A stretch of 64,000 bases of DNA from Pseudomonadota bacterium (GTDB lineage: Bacteria > Desulfobacterota > Binatia > Binatales > Binataceae), in the NCBI GenBank assembly GCA_021323675.1, contig JAJPKP010000016.1, positions 1 to 64,000 on the forward strand, given 5' to 3'. Below the pieces are notes generated by a model. The model ran no database searches. It saw nothing but the letters and a program-made list of their open reading frames with translations, and had not been told where the DNA came from. A program made the translations under genes and the position numbers. Shown here piece by piece: positions 7,410-17,124 of this stretch (the first letter of the stretch is position 1; the number at the start of each line of letters is the position of its first letter).

Positions 7410-8183
7410 ATGAATGCTCGCGTTCTCACGGCAGTCGCCGCCTGCGCGGCGCTTTTGGTCTTCGGGCAGCGCGCCTGTGCAATCGACTTTTACGAAATTC
7501 AGATTTACCAGGTCGAAACCGCGCCGTATCACCATCTGACCCTCGAGCTGCATTCGAACAGCACCACCACGGCGACCGGACAATGGGCGAAGGAAGCGAT
7601 CGATCCGTACCAGGTTCACGAAACCTTGGAAGGGACCTACGGCGTGCTGCCCTGGCTCGAAGTCGGACAATACCTGTGCACCGCGAAGCTCAGCGACGGG
7701 CACTACGAATACGCGGGCTCGCGCAGCAAGCTGCATTTCGGGGTGCCGCAATCGGAAAGCTGGCCGCTCGAGATCGGCGGCAACATTGAACTCGAATACA
7801 TGCGGTTTCAGGCCGAGGAAAATCCGCTGACGCTTGAAATTCGTCCGATTGTCGAAAAGAAGTTCGGCCGCTTCATGCTGGTCGGCAACTTCGCATTCGA
7901 AAAGCCGTTCAGCGGCTCGGGAACTCATCAGGGCGTGCAGTTCGATCCGTCGGGCGAAGCGGTTTTTCGGCTTACGGATTGGGTTTCGCCCGCGGTCGAA
8001 TATTACGGCGACATGGGCGCGATCTCGTCGATGCCCGGCGTGCAGCATCAGCAGCATTTCATCGTGCCCACGCTCAATTTCGATTTTCTTCCCGAACTCG
8101 AGCTGAATCTGGGAGTGGGCGTGGGGGTGACTCGCGCGAGCAACGGGCTGTTCCTCAAGTCCATCGTGGGATGGACGTTCTAG
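7410..8183 (+). CDS. Exported protein, probable outer-membrane beta-barrel
   Basis: 257 residues with signal peptide MNARVLTAVAACAALLVFGQRACA. The mature part has alternating aromatic/polar strands (HHLTLELHSNSTTTATGQW, FMLVGNFAFEKPF, LELNLGVGVGVTRA) and ends in Phe (SIVGWTF), as in proteins inserted by BamA. No named family recognised. It starts 33 bp after the dehydrogenase stop, so the two may be co-transcribed. Confidence 0.6.
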   Translation: MNARVLTAVAACAALLVFGQRACAIDFYEIQIYQVETAPYHHLTLELHSNSTTTATGQWAKEAIDPYQVHETLEGTYGVLPWLEVGQYLCTAKLSDGHYEYAGSRSKLHFGVPQSESWPLEIGGNIELEYMRFQAEENPLTLEIRPIVEKKFGRFMLVGNFAFEKPFSGSGTHQGVQFDPSGEAVFRLTDWVSPAVEYYGDMGAISSMPGVQHQQHFIVPTLNFDFLPELELNLGVGVGVTRASNGLFLKSIVGWTF

Positions 8184-8294
8184 CCGCAAAAAGCCTCGTC
8201 AATACTGGGCTTTCCGTATCGGCTTGCGCGCGAGATTTCCGCATTGCCTGGTCTGATGCGCTTGGTTAGTCTGATTAAAGTTTCGCTTATCGAC

Positions 8295-9665
8295 ATGCCG
8301 GTTTCCGTTCAGGTACCGCGAGCCCAGGAAAAGCTCGATATCATTCTGGACCAGGTCACGAGCCTGCGTTCACGGCTGAATTGGCTTGCTTTTCAGCATG
8401 CTTTTTACCTGGTGACGGCGATCGGAATCGCCGCGACCGCCGCCATTTTCGCCGCCGCGGCGCTGCTGTCTCCGCTCCAATTCCTCGTGGTCGCCGTCGT
8501 CGTTGCGGTCCTGGCGATCTGTTCGCTGTGGATTTCGATACGGTCGGGATGGCGGCGGCGATCGAACGCGGTGCGCGCCGCGGCCCTCGCCGACGAACGC
8601 GCGGGCCTGAAGGGCAGGCTGACCACGATCGTCGAGACGTTCTCGAATCGCCGGCGCGGGATGCTCTGGTCGTACCTGGTCGAAGACGCCCTCGAGCGGC
8701 GCGAAGACTTTGCGCCGTCGAGAATCGAGCGCCATCGAATCGCCCGCTCATGGTGGGCTCCGGTGGTGGCGATGATATTTGCGGCGGCGATGGTGCCGCT
8801 GGCGCGCTTTCATCGAAGCCTCAAGATGGCGGCAAACGCGGGCGCTCCGGATATCACCGTCGATCTCGACGATCTTCATCTTCGTCCCGCCGAGCCCGGC
8901 GACGACGATGGACTTGACATTCAGGCGGATGCGGCGACGATGGCGCGTCTGCGTGAGAAGCTCGCGCGTGAAGGCGTCGCGCCCGACAACTCCGGCACCG
9001 GCAAGCTCGGCGGTCTGGTCGATCGGGCCCGCAACTTTGCCGGCAACATGCAAAGCCGCCTGCGCGGAGATTCGAAACAGAAGCAGCGTCTCACGCTCAG
9101 GCTCGCCGACAACGGCGCCGGACTCGACCCGACCAATCCGCGCGGGGCCGATCCGTGGCGGCGCGACTCGCGCCGCGGCGATCAGGCCGGCCAGTTCAAG
9201 CGCGAAGACGGCTCCAACGACAACGAACCTGACCTTCCGCCGATCGATGAATCGCGCCATGAACCGCAGGCGCAGCCGTCCGCCGGCGAGAACGGCGAGG
9301 GCGGACAGGATCTGAAGCAGCGCGCGGACGCATCCGCGGCCGCGGACGATCCGAGCAAGCAGGCGCAGGACGACGATCAACTGCGCGGCGAACAATCCAG
9401 CAACGGCGGATCGATGCACGGGATCGGCGCCGACCCGGACAGCCTGTTTGGCGAAGCCTCCAAGACCCGGATGAGCACCGAAGGCTTTGAGATCGCGATC
9501 GAAGCGCGCGCCGTCGACCACGGTGCCAAGGGCGCTGGACAGGCATATTTGCCGCCGAAGGTGCATACGCCCCTCAACGCCCGCCAGCAGCCGGACGAGC
9601 CGATCGCGCGCACCGAGGTGCCTTCCGACGACCGAACTACAATCCAGCGAGTATTCGAGAGATGA
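8295..9665 (+). CDS. Membrane-anchored protein heading the MoxR operon
   Basis: ATG 8295 (MPVSVQVPRAQEKLD) is preferred over the track start at 8244 because the preceding residues look non-coding. After a short cytoplasmic helix come two adjacent hydrophobic helices (AFYLVTAIGIAATAAIFAAAAL; LQFLVVAVVVAVLAICSLWIS) and another near residue 160 (WWAPVVAMIFAAAMVPL). The last ~250 residues are hydrophilic and low-complexity, rich in Asp, Gln, Arg and Gly. This resembles the DUF4175-like proteins found ahead of MoxR/DUF58 genes, but shorter. It overlaps moxR by 4 bp (ATGA). Confidence 0.6.
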   Translation: MPVSVQVPRAQEKLDIILDQVTSLRSRLNWLAFQHAFYLVTAIGIAATAAIFAAAALLSPLQFLVVAVVVAVLAICSLWISIRSGWRRRSNAVRAAALADERAGLKGRLTTIVETFSNRRRGMLWSYLVEDALERREDFAPSRIERHRIARSWWAPVVAMIFAAAMVPLARFHRSLKMAANAGAPDITVDLDDLHLRPAEPGDDDGLDIQADAATMARLREKLAREGVAPDNSGTGKLGGLVDRARNFAGNMQSRLRGDSKQKQRLTLRLADNGAGLDPTNPRGADPWRRDSRRGDQAGQFKREDGSNDNEPDLPPIDESRHEPQAQPSAGENGEGGQDLKQRADASAAADDPSKQAQDDDQLRGEQSSNGGSMHGIGADPDSLFGEASKTRMSTEGFEIAIEARAVDHGAKGAGQAYLPPKVHTPLNARQQPDEPIARTEVPSDDRTTIQRVFER

Positions 9666-10708
9666 CAGAGACCCAGGCCGCGCTTGAAACGCCGACCGTA
9701 GCGGACTTCGCACGCACCTTCCGGCGTATCCAGTCGGAAATACACAAAGCGATAATCGGACACGAACAGGCAGTCGAGCAGCTTCTGAGCGCGCTGTTCG
9801 CTGGCGGACACGTCCTGATCGAGGGAGTTCCCGGCACCGGCAAGACCACGCTGGTCAAATCGCTCGGCCTTGCGCTCAACCTGAGCTTCAACCGTATCCA
9901 GTTCACGGTCGATCTGATGCCGGCGGACATTACCGGCACTCGGGTAATCGCGACGGGCGAGGACGGACGGCGAGAATTCACGTTTCAGCCCGGCCCGGTC
10001 TTCTGCCATATCCTGCTCGGCGACGAAATCAATCGCGCGACGCCGAAAACGCAATCGGCGCTGCTCGAGGCGATGGCGGAGCTGCAGGTGACGGTTTCGG
10101 GCACCACCTATCCGCTCAAGCCGCCGTACTTCGTGATGGCGACGCTCAATCCGATCGAGATGGAAGGGACCTATCCGCTGCCGGAAGCGCAGCTTGACCG
10201 GTTCCTGTTCAAGGTGCGGCTCGACTATCCGGAAGAGGACAACCTGGTTCGAATCATCTCTTCGACCACCGGCGCGGAGGAGGCGAAAGTCTCGCCGGTG
10301 TTTCACGGCGACGAAGCGCCGCACCGCGTCGAGGCGCTCAAGAAGCTCGTGCGCGAAGTGATTGCGGCGCCCGCGATGGAGCAATACGCGGCACGAATCG
10401 TGCGCGCAACGCAGCCGGATCATTCCCGCTTCGTGAACGATTCGGCCCGGTCGCTGCACGACGAGATGGTCAACCGGTACGTGATGTTCGGATCGTCGCC
10501 GCGCGGCGCGCAGGCGCTGATTCTGGGCGCGAAGGTGCGGGCGCTGCTCGACGGCCGCGCCAATATCGCCCGCGAAGATATCGAGAGCGTGGCGGTAGCC
10601 GCGCTCGCCCATCGCATCATGCTCAACTATGCCGCCCATACCGACGGAATCGACGCGGCGCAGATCGTCGAACGCGTGATCAAATCGGTTCGGACGGTCC
10701 GCGCCTGA
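9662..10708 (+). CDS. MoxR-family AAA+ ATPase
   Basis: 348 residues. Walker A GVPGTGKTTL, Walker B ILLGDEINR, then ATPKTQSALLEAMAE and sensor region MATLNPIEMEGTYPLPEAQLDRF, all diagnostic of MoxR (AAA_3 plus lid). Family knowledge: MoxR works as a chaperone with VWA proteins in maturing enzymes or in envelope stress. Start overlaps the preceding stop; the DUF58 gene starts 10 bp downstream, so this is one operon. Confidence 0.95.
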   Translation: MTETQAALETPTVADFARTFRRIQSEIHKAIIGHEQAVEQLLSALFAGGHVLIEGVPGTGKTTLVKSLGLALNLSFNRIQFTVDLMPADITGTRVIATGEDGRREFTFQPGPVFCHILLGDEINRATPKTQSALLEAMAELQVTVSGTTYPLKPPYFVMATLNPIEMEGTYPLPEAQLDRFLFKVRLDYPEEDNLVRIISSTTGAEEAKVSPVFHGDEAPHRVEALKKLVREVIAAPAMEQYAARIVRATQPDHSRFVNDSARSLHDEMVNRYVMFGSSPRGAQALILGAKVRALLDGRANIAREDIESVAVAALAHRIMLNYAAHTDGIDAAQIVERVIKSVRTVRA

Positions 10709-10718
10709 GGTAGCCGCA

Positions 10719-11624
10719 ATGCTCGAGGCGCGCGCGTTCGAGCCTGAGTTTCTCAAAAAACTCGACCGGCTGATTCTGGGCATCAAGCGCGCCCGCACCG
10801 TGCGCGCGGGACAGCGCACGCTCGGCCGGGTGCAGGGGCTCGGAATCGAGCCGGAAAATTTCCGCGAATATAACGAAGGCGACGACCTCCGCTTTCTCGA
10901 CTGGAATACCTACGCGCGCCTTGACGAACTGGCGATCCGCACGTTTCGCGCCGAGCGGCAGGTGGAGATGACGATGCTGGTGGATGCGAGCGGGTCGATG
11001 GCGTTTCCCGAGCGCGACGACAAGCTCGGGCTGGCGCTCGCGATCGCGGCCTCGATCGCCTACGTCGGAATGAACGACAACGACGCCGTGCGCATCGGCG
11101 CCTTTGCGATGCGCCGCGGGGAGATGCAACTGGACCTGTCGCCGTTCCATCGCCGGCGCGAGTCCTATCTGAATTTTCAGCCGTTCGTCGCCGCGGTCCG
11201 CACCGGCGGCGAAACGCGGCTTGGCGCCGCGGTCGATTCGCTGCTCCATCAGCGCCGTCCCGCCGGAATCGTGATGATCATCTCCGACTTCCTCGTCAAC
11301 CGCATCGACTACGAGGACGCGCTCTCGCGGCTCATCGCCGCGCGCCATGAGGTGAAGGCGATCCACGTGATGGGCGAGATGGAGTCCAACGGGGCGTATC
11401 CGCCCGGACTTTACCGGGTCCGCGATGCGGAGAGCGGCGAGATGCGCGAGACGGTGTTCGGACCCGAGACCGCCGCCGCATGCCGCCGCAAGGTCGAGCA
11501 GCTTTCCGGCGCGGTGCGCGAGTTCTGCAACAGCCGCGGAATCGCATACGCGCATGCTTTCGGCGCCGGCAGCCTGGAGCCCTTCGTGGAGCGAGAACTG
11601 CCCGCGCTCGGGGTGGTGCGTTAA
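10719..11624 (+). CDS. DUF58 domain protein
   Basis: 301 residues. Central GIEPENFREYNEGDDLRFLDW followed by ERQVEMTMLVDASGSMAF, the DUF58 signature and a VWA-like MIDAS (DxSxS). The family is almost always encoded next to moxR and probably interacts with it. No N-terminal membrane helices, unlike longer DUF58 proteins. The next gene begins 5 bp after its stop. Confidence 0.92.
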   Translation: MLEARAFEPEFLKKLDRLILGIKRARTVRAGQRTLGRVQGLGIEPENFREYNEGDDLRFLDWNTYARLDELAIRTFRAERQVEMTMLVDASGSMAFPERDDKLGLALAIAASIAYVGMNDNDAVRIGAFAMRRGEMQLDLSPFHRRRESYLNFQPFVAAVRTGGETRLGAAVDSLLHQRRPAGIVMIISDFLVNRIDYEDALSRLIAARHEVKAIHVMGEMESNGAYPPGLYRVRDAESGEMRETVFGPETAAACRRKVEQLSGAVREFCNSRGIAYAHAFGAGSLEPFVERELPALGVVR

Positions 11625-11629
11625 GCGCC

Positions 11630-13507
11630 ATGGGCTTTCTGAACCCCATCAATCTGCTGTGGGCGGCCGCCCTGGGCGTGCTCGTTTTCATTTATCTGCG
11701 ATCGCGATCGCGCCCGACTATAGCGGTTTCGAGCCTGATGCTGTTCGATGAGGTTCCGGCGCCGGTCGCGCGGATGCGCCATGTGCGCATCGATCTCCTG
11801 TTCTGGCTCGAGATAGCCGCTCTGACCGCGCTGGTTCTGGCCGTGGCGGGACTCTACGTGATGGCGCCCGTGCGCGCGCATCATGGACGCAGCCACGCGC
11901 TGGTGTTCGACCTGGGCGCGGCGATGAGCGCGAAAACCAGCGGCACTTCCAGCCTCGAAGAGGCGAAGCGGCAGGCGTTTGGAGTTATTGATGACGCCGC
12001 GGCGGGCGACGAATTCAGCGTGATCACGTACGCGCTCGAGGCGCAGGTTGCCGCTCCGCAGACTCGCAACATCGCCTCCGTGCGCAAGACCATCGATGCG
12101 CTCAAGCCGTACGCCGTTCCGGCGCGCGCTTCCGCTTTGGAAGCGGCGATGATGAGAGCGCGCGGCGCTTCAACTATCGACCTGTTCACGGAGCGTCCGC
12201 CCTCGCAGCGCGCGATCGCGGACGCGGGGACGACGGCGCAGGTCCGCGTCCATCGGGCAGCGCACGGCGACGACAACGTCGCGATCGTGTCGCTCGATCC
12301 GGGGACGCTCGATGCGTCGCGCGGACGGGTGGTGCTGAGGAACTTCTCTTTGAAACCTCGCCTGGCCGAGTTGCAGATCAAAATAGCGGACCGCGAAGTG
12401 TTCCATCAGACGCTGATGTTCGCGCCGCGCGAGCAGATGGTCGTCGGATTTGAGCCGCTCAAGGAGCGCGGTCTTATCTCCGCCCAGATTCTTACTCCCG
12501 ATGCTATCGAAGCGGACAACCGGCGATGGGCATACGGGCAGACCGACGCGGCGGGCCGCATCCTGGTGCTATCGCCGGATGCCGCGGTGCGCGAGGATCT
12601 GGCGCGCGTGCTGATCGCGGTCAATCCCAACCTTCAGATCGAAACCGCCGATCCGGCGAAATTCGACTCACACGCGAATGGCGCCCGGCCCTTTGATCTT
12701 GCGGTCATGCACGATTGCTATTTTCCAGGCGTGCCGGCGGCGTCCGTGCTGCTGATTTATCCGCCCGCCGCTATACCGCCCGCGGCCAGAATTCCCGGAC
12801 TCGCCGTTTCCGCGAAAGCGGGTCCCGCGGTCCTGAACTCGGCGCGCGACCGCGGCGATGAAGCCGGGCAGGGCGCGGTCGTTCCCGCGGTTCGCACTCT
12901 GTCGTTGCCGGATTGGATGGACACGCTGGCGCTGGGGACCAGACCGGGGACGTATGATCTTGCTCCCATCGCCGCAATCGGCAGCGTTCCGGGCGGCCGC
13001 ATAGGGATCCTCGCCTTTGACGTTCGCGACCGCCTGCTGCTCGACCCCGATCGCCTCGACGCGCTGGTGATTACGGTCAATCTGATGAAGCGGTTGATGG
13101 CTCCCGCCAACCTCCAGATCGTATCGACGGGGTCATACCTCAACATCCCGGTTACGGGCCCCGCCGCGATTACCGCTCCTGGCGGAGCGGCCAGCACCGC
13201 CACGCCCGACCAGTGGGGACGGGTGCGGCTTCGTCCGCTGGAATCGGGACGTTACACGATCGAATCGGGCAACCGGACGGTGCAGGTTTTCGCGAACTAT
13301 TTCGACGCATCGGAATCGGATTTGGCGATGGCTGCGTCCGCGCCCGCGGCTCGCGCGACGGGTTCCGCGGCGTCATCGAACAGCGCCGGTCCGCGCGAGG
13401 TCCAGCCTTTACTGATTATTCTTGCCGCGATGGCGATGGCGGCGTTTGTGATCGAAGCGGCGGTGCTGCTGCGGCACGCGTCGCGCTGGGGACTCGGCCA
13501 TGTTTGA
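11630..13507 (+). CDS. BatA-type membrane protein with VWA-like domain
   Basis: The track opens at 11480 in the DUF58 shadow; ATG 11630 (MGFLNPINLLWAAALGVLVF) is the typical BatA N-terminus (Aerotolerance regulator N-terminal, TIGR02226-like) with a second helix at IDLLFWLEIAALTALVLAVAGLYVM. The VWA-like region has DLGAAMSAKTS in place of a clean DxSxS, so metal binding may be lost. A C-terminal helix (LLIILAAMAMAAFVIEAAVLL) anchors it. 625 residues; stop overlaps the next start by 8 bp (ATGTTTGA). Confidence 0.85.
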   Translation: MGFLNPINLLWAAALGVLVFIYLRSRSRPTIAVSSLMLFDEVPAPVARMRHVRIDLLFWLEIAALTALVLAVAGLYVMAPVRAHHGRSHALVFDLGAAMSAKTSGTSSLEEAKRQAFGVIDDAAAGDEFSVITYALEAQVAAPQTRNIASVRKTIDALKPYAVPARASALEAAMMRARGASTIDLFTERPPSQRAIADAGTTAQVRVHRAAHGDDNVAIVSLDPGTLDASRGRVVLRNFSLKPRLAELQIKIADREVFHQTLMFAPREQMVVGFEPLKERGLISAQILTPDAIEADNRRWAYGQTDAAGRILVLSPDAAVREDLARVLIAVNPNLQIETADPAKFDSHANGARPFDLAVMHDCYFPGVPAASVLLIYPPAAIPPAARIPGLAVSAKAGPAVLNSARDRGDEAGQGAVVPAVRTLSLPDWMDTLALGTRPGTYDLAPIAAIGSVPGGRIGILAFDVRDRLLLDPDRLDALVITVNLMKRLMAPANLQIVSTGSYLNIPVTGPAAITAPGGAASTATPDQWGRVRLRPLESGRYTIESGNRTVQVFANYFDASESDLAMAASAPAARATGSAASSNSAGPREVQPLLIILAAMAMAAFVIEAAVLLRHASRWGLGHV

Positions 13508-16085
13508 TCATCCGGCCGCGCTGTGGCTTTTGGTGCTCGCGCCGGTGGTGGCCTATCCTGCCGTGGCGGCGTTTGCGCGCGGGCTCAGGCTGGCCGGAGC
13601 CGCGTCGCTGATTTTCAGGCTCGGCTTTTTCGTGGTCCTGGTCGCGCTGGTTGCGGGTCTGCGAATTACCGGAACGATTTCCGCGCGCAGCGTTGAGGTT
13701 GTCGCTCTGCTGGACGAGTCGCGATCGATTGCGCGCGATCAGGGCGACTGGATGTATCGCAAGATGCGCCAAGTGGCGGGCGCGATGTCGCCGCAGGACC
13801 GGATGGGGGTAATCGCGTTCGGGCGCGAGGCGCAACTCGCCGCACCCCTTTCCGACCCGCGTCTCGTCAGCAATCCCGTCGTGCATCCCGATCCCGGCGC
13901 AACCGATATCGCCGCGGCGCTCACCGCCGCGCGCAGCCTGTTTTCGCCCGAAAGCGAAAAGCGGGTTCTCCTGTTAAGCGACGGAAACCAGACGCGCGGC
14001 GACGCGGCCGAGGAAATTCCCGCGATGGCGGAAGACGGGGTGAAAATTTTTGCCGCACCGCCTCCGCCTTCCGAGGCCAGGCGCGTCGCGCTGACCGACT
14101 TTCACGCTCCGGAGAACATCCGGGCCGAACAACAATTCGTGTTTGCAATCGAAATCGAGAGCGAGGCGCCCGGGCCCGTCGATGCGCAGTTGCGGCTGCT
14201 GAAGGACGGCAAGCCGGTTGGCGGGCAGCATATCGGACTGCATCCCGGACTCAACCATTTCGAGCTGCCCTACCAGATTAACAAGTCGGGCGCATACCTG
14301 ATGAGCGCGGAAATCGCGGTGGCGCCGCCGCTCAGCGCAATCAACGCGCGCGCTGAGACCGCCGTTTCCGTCAGCAAGCCGCCGCGCATCCTGGTCGCTT
14401 CGATGACCCGGCCGGAGAGCCTGATGAGCGCTCTCAAGGCGCGCAACTATCAGGTGGATCTCGTCTCGCCGCGCAGCCTGTCCAGCCGCGCGGCCGACTA
14501 CCTGCCGTATCAGCTTGTGATCCTCGACGATGCGCCGGCGGCGTCGCTGGGCGCGGGCGTGCAACACGCGATCAATCGTTATGTCTCCGAACTTGGCGGC
14601 GGGCTCGTGGTCACGGGCGAAGCGCTGCGCGACGATCGTTACCGCGGGGGCGAGATGGAAAAGACACTGCCGGTTAACTTCGAGCCGCAGCCGCCGCCCC
14701 CCTCGCGCGAGCCGATTGCCGTCTATTTGTGCATCGACCGGTCCAACTCGATGAGCTACGACTCGCGCTACCCGGCGGTGCGCGACGGCGAGCGGATCCG
14801 CTACGCGAAGCAGGCGGCGATCGCGCTGCTGCGCCAGCTTGACGATACCGACTACGCGGGCGTCATCGCGTTCGACTCCCAGCCCTACGTGCTGGGCCAT
14901 CTCCAGCCGCTCAGCGAAGATCGCGCCGAACTCGAAAACCGGATCGAGCGGCTGCAGCCGGGCGGAGGGACGGACTTCAAGGATGCGCTCGAAATAGCGC
15001 AGCGCGAGATCCTGCAAAGCGGCATCCCCGTGCGCCAGATCATCCTGCTTACCGATGGCGATACCAACCGGCAGTATCACGACCACGACGCGCTCATTTC
15101 GGATTTCGCCAACGAGCACATCCCGGTTTCGACCATCCGCATCGGACCCGATCTCGCCAATCTCCGCCTGCTGCAGGATTTCGCGCAGGCGACGGGAGGC
15201 GTCTTCTACCGCGTCCAGGACATCGAGAAGCTGCCGCTGCTGCTGGTGGGGCTCACGCGCGAGGCGATGAATCGGCGCAAGCAGGGCCGGACCAGCGTGC
15301 AGGCCGGGCCTCCCAGCGCGATCCTGACCGGAATCGACGCGCAAAGCATCCCGCCCATCGACTTTTACGCGACGACAGCTCCGAAAAACGGCGCGCAAGT
15401 GCCTCTGCGCATCTCGCGCGGCGACAAATCGGCGCCGCTGCTTGCGGCCTGGCAGTACGGGCTGGGCCGGGCCGCGGTGTTCGCCGCCGACCCCGACTCG
15501 CTTGCGACTCTGAGCTGGATCAGATGGGACCGGTATGCGCAGTTCTGGTCGCAGCTCGTGACCTGGACGATGCGCGAAGGAGAACCCGGAGCGTTCGCGC
15601 TCAGGATTCACACCGGGAGCGACGGCGCATTGTCGATCGAAGCCGAGAAGGCCGACACGAGCCCGGTTCCGAATCTCGTCTGCAGAATCTCCGGTCCGGG
15701 CCGCGCCGTTGATGTGCCGATGACGCAGAGTGATGCGTCGCTGTACACGGGGGAAGTCGGTCCGTTGCCGCGCGGAAAATTCGTTGCGACGCTGATGGTG
15801 AAAGCGGGCGATACCGAACGCGTTCTCACCCAGCGCGATTTCGCATCACCGGGAGCGCTTCCGTCCGACGCGGCCGAACTCAGGCTGCGGCCTGCGAACG
15901 TCGAGCTGCTCGAACGGCTCGCGCAGGCCACCAGGGGCGCGTACGACGCGGCTCCCTCCGCGGTCGCCGCGCACGGCGGCGGATCGATCACGGTTCGGCG
16001 CGATGCGTCGCCGATGTTGCTGCCGCTTGCGATTTTGCTCTTTCTGGGCGAAGTTTTCGTGCGCCGCAGATTTCTCGGCGATTGA
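13500..16085 (+). CDS. Large membrane protein with two VWA domains
   Basis: 861 residues. N-terminal helices, then a first VWA-like domain (VEVVALLDESRSIARD ... VLLLSDGNQTRGD) and a central domain with a good MIDAS (IAVYLCIDRSNSMSYDS, GGGTDFKDAL, ILLTDGDTN). Between them is a ThuA/glutamine-amidotransferase-like stretch, and the C-terminus has a membrane helix (LLPLAILLFLGEVFVRRR). This layout matches the large VWA/GATase1-like protein that closes MoxR-DUF58-BatA operons. Likely displayed in the periplasm and worked on by MoxR; the client is unknown. Confidence 0.85.
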   Translation: MFDHPAALWLLVLAPVVAYPAVAAFARGLRLAGAASLIFRLGFFVVLVALVAGLRITGTISARSVEVVALLDESRSIARDQGDWMYRKMRQVAGAMSPQDRMGVIAFGREAQLAAPLSDPRLVSNPVVHPDPGATDIAAALTAARSLFSPESEKRVLLLSDGNQTRGDAAEEIPAMAEDGVKIFAAPPPPSEARRVALTDFHAPENIRAEQQFVFAIEIESEAPGPVDAQLRLLKDGKPVGGQHIGLHPGLNHFELPYQINKSGAYLMSAEIAVAPPLSAINARAETAVSVSKPPRILVASMTRPESLMSALKARNYQVDLVSPRSLSSRAADYLPYQLVILDDAPAASLGAGVQHAINRYVSELGGGLVVTGEALRDDRYRGGEMEKTLPVNFEPQPPPPSREPIAVYLCIDRSNSMSYDSRYPAVRDGERIRYAKQAAIALLRQLDDTDYAGVIAFDSQPYVLGHLQPLSEDRAELENRIERLQPGGGTDFKDALEIAQREILQSGIPVRQIILLTDGDTNRQYHDHDALISDFANEHIPVSTIRIGPDLANLRLLQDFAQATGGVFYRVQDIEKLPLLLVGLTREAMNRRKQGRTSVQAGPPSAILTGIDAQSIPPIDFYATTAPKNGAQVPLRISRGDKSAPLLAAWQYGLGRAAVFAADPDSLATLSWIRWDRYAQFWSQLVTWTMREGEPGAFALRIHTGSDGALSIEAEKADTSPVPNLVCRISGPGRAVDVPMTQSDASLYTGEVGPLPRGKFVATLMVKAGDTERVLTQRDFASPGALPSDAAELRLRPANVELLERLAQATRGAYDAAPSAVAAHGGGSITVRRDASPMLLPLAILLFLGEVFVRRRFLGD

Positions 16086-16115
16086 AAACTTCGATCCGGG
16101 CGGAGGAGGCGGGCG

Positions 16116-16652
16116 ATGCGACCATTGGCGAACAGGGCGGCGGCTTCCCAAACATTCTTCCTGCTGACAGCGCTGCTGATCGCGCCCATCGCCGCGCGGT
16201 CCGAAACCTCGACGCGCGATCTCGCCGCGCTTCAGAACGCGAGCCTCGTCTACATCGCAACGGTCCGCAAGGACGGCAATCAGAGCAAGCCCGCGCCGGT
16301 ATGGTTTGTCGTCAGCTCCGGCAACCAGGTGCTGATCGAGACTTCACCCGCGAGCTGGAAGGCCAGGCGGATTCGGCGCGGAAGCCCGGCGATTGTGTGG
16401 ATCGGAAAGGCGGACGGGCCAGCGTTCGTGGGCAAGGCTGAAATCGTTTCCGATGAATCCGATCTAAGCCGGATCGTGGGCGGGTATCCGGCCAAGTACC
16501 TGGCGGCGCGCGCGGGATTCTTTCGGCCCACGATGGAAAAATTCTCGAGCGGACGAATCTGCGCGATTCGGATTACGCCGATTCGCGACCTTCCGGACGG
16601 ATACGCTTCGGCCCCCGGATCGCCGGCGCCGAAGCTCGATGGCGCCCCGTAA
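16116..16652 (+). CDS. Exported PPOX-fold (pyridoxamine 5'-phosphate oxidase-like) protein
   Basis: 178 residues with hydrophobic leader (AASQTFFLLTALLIAPIAARS). The body LVYIATVRKDGNQSKPAPVWFVV, VLIETSPASWKARRIRR and PAIVWIGKADGPAFVGKAEIV matches the split-barrel flavin/F420-binding fold. A PPOX protein with a leader is unusual, because FMN/F420 members are cytoplasmic; heme or another ligand is possible. It begins 30 bp after the VWA gene. Confidence 0.7.
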   Translation: MRPLANRAAASQTFFLLTALLIAPIAARSETSTRDLAALQNASLVYIATVRKDGNQSKPAPVWFVVSSGNQVLIETSPASWKARRIRRGSPAIVWIGKADGPAFVGKAEIVSDESDLSRIVGGYPAKYLAARAGFFRPTMEKFSSGRICAIRITPIRDLPDGYASAPGSPAPKLDGAP

Positions 16653-16719
16653 GCATCGGCGCGGACGGCATCGAGAGCACGCGCGTGCCTCATTCTTTGG
16701 GATGGGATAATCTGAAGTT

Positions 16720-17115
16720 ATGGCTGTTCAGGAGAGCGGATTGACTCTGATTGCGCGGGCGATTCGCCGGAAATGCCCGGTGTGCGGGTGCGGGTCGATT
16801 TTCGCCTCGCACTTCCGGATGAACCGGAACTGCCCGCAGTGTAACGTAGTGTTCTGGGCCGACCCGGGAGAATCGCTGGGAGCGATGTATCTCGACTACG
16901 CGGTGGCGACGGCGGTTTTTTTGGTCGCGTGGGCGATTCTTGCCTGGACCACCGCGCTCTCCGATTTTGCGCAGTGGATCATCATCTCGATTCTTGCGGT
17001 CGCAAGCGTGCTGGTCTGCTATCCGATCACGCGCAGCATCTGGACCGTGCTGGTTTATATCTCAGGCGGAATCGAGCGGCCGCGGCTGAGAATGGTCCGC
17101 GGCGGAAGGACCTGA
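16720..17115 (+). CDS. DUF983 family membrane protein
   Basis: 131 residues. Two CxxC-type pairs (CPVCGCGSIF and CPQCNVVFWADPGES) form the zinc ribbon of DUF983, followed by two helices (AVATAVFLVAWAILAWTTAL; WIIISILAVASVLVCYPITRS). Function of the family is not known; it is common in proteobacteria near respiratory genes. Confidence 0.85.
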   Translation: MAVQESGLTLIARAIRRKCPVCGCGSIFASHFRMNRNCPQCNVVFWADPGESLGAMYLDYAVATAVFLVAWAILAWTTALSDFAQWIIISILAVASVLVCYPITRSIWTVLVYISGGIERPRLRMVRGGRT

Positions 17116-17124
17116 GCGCGCGAG

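Noticed and set aside
6885-8189. 434-residue minus-strand ORF
   Set aside because: Covers two good plus-strand genes in antisense; Arg/His-rich, no family.
13974-15611. 545-residue minus-strand ORF
   Set aside because: Antisense to the VWA protein gene with intact MIDAS motifs.
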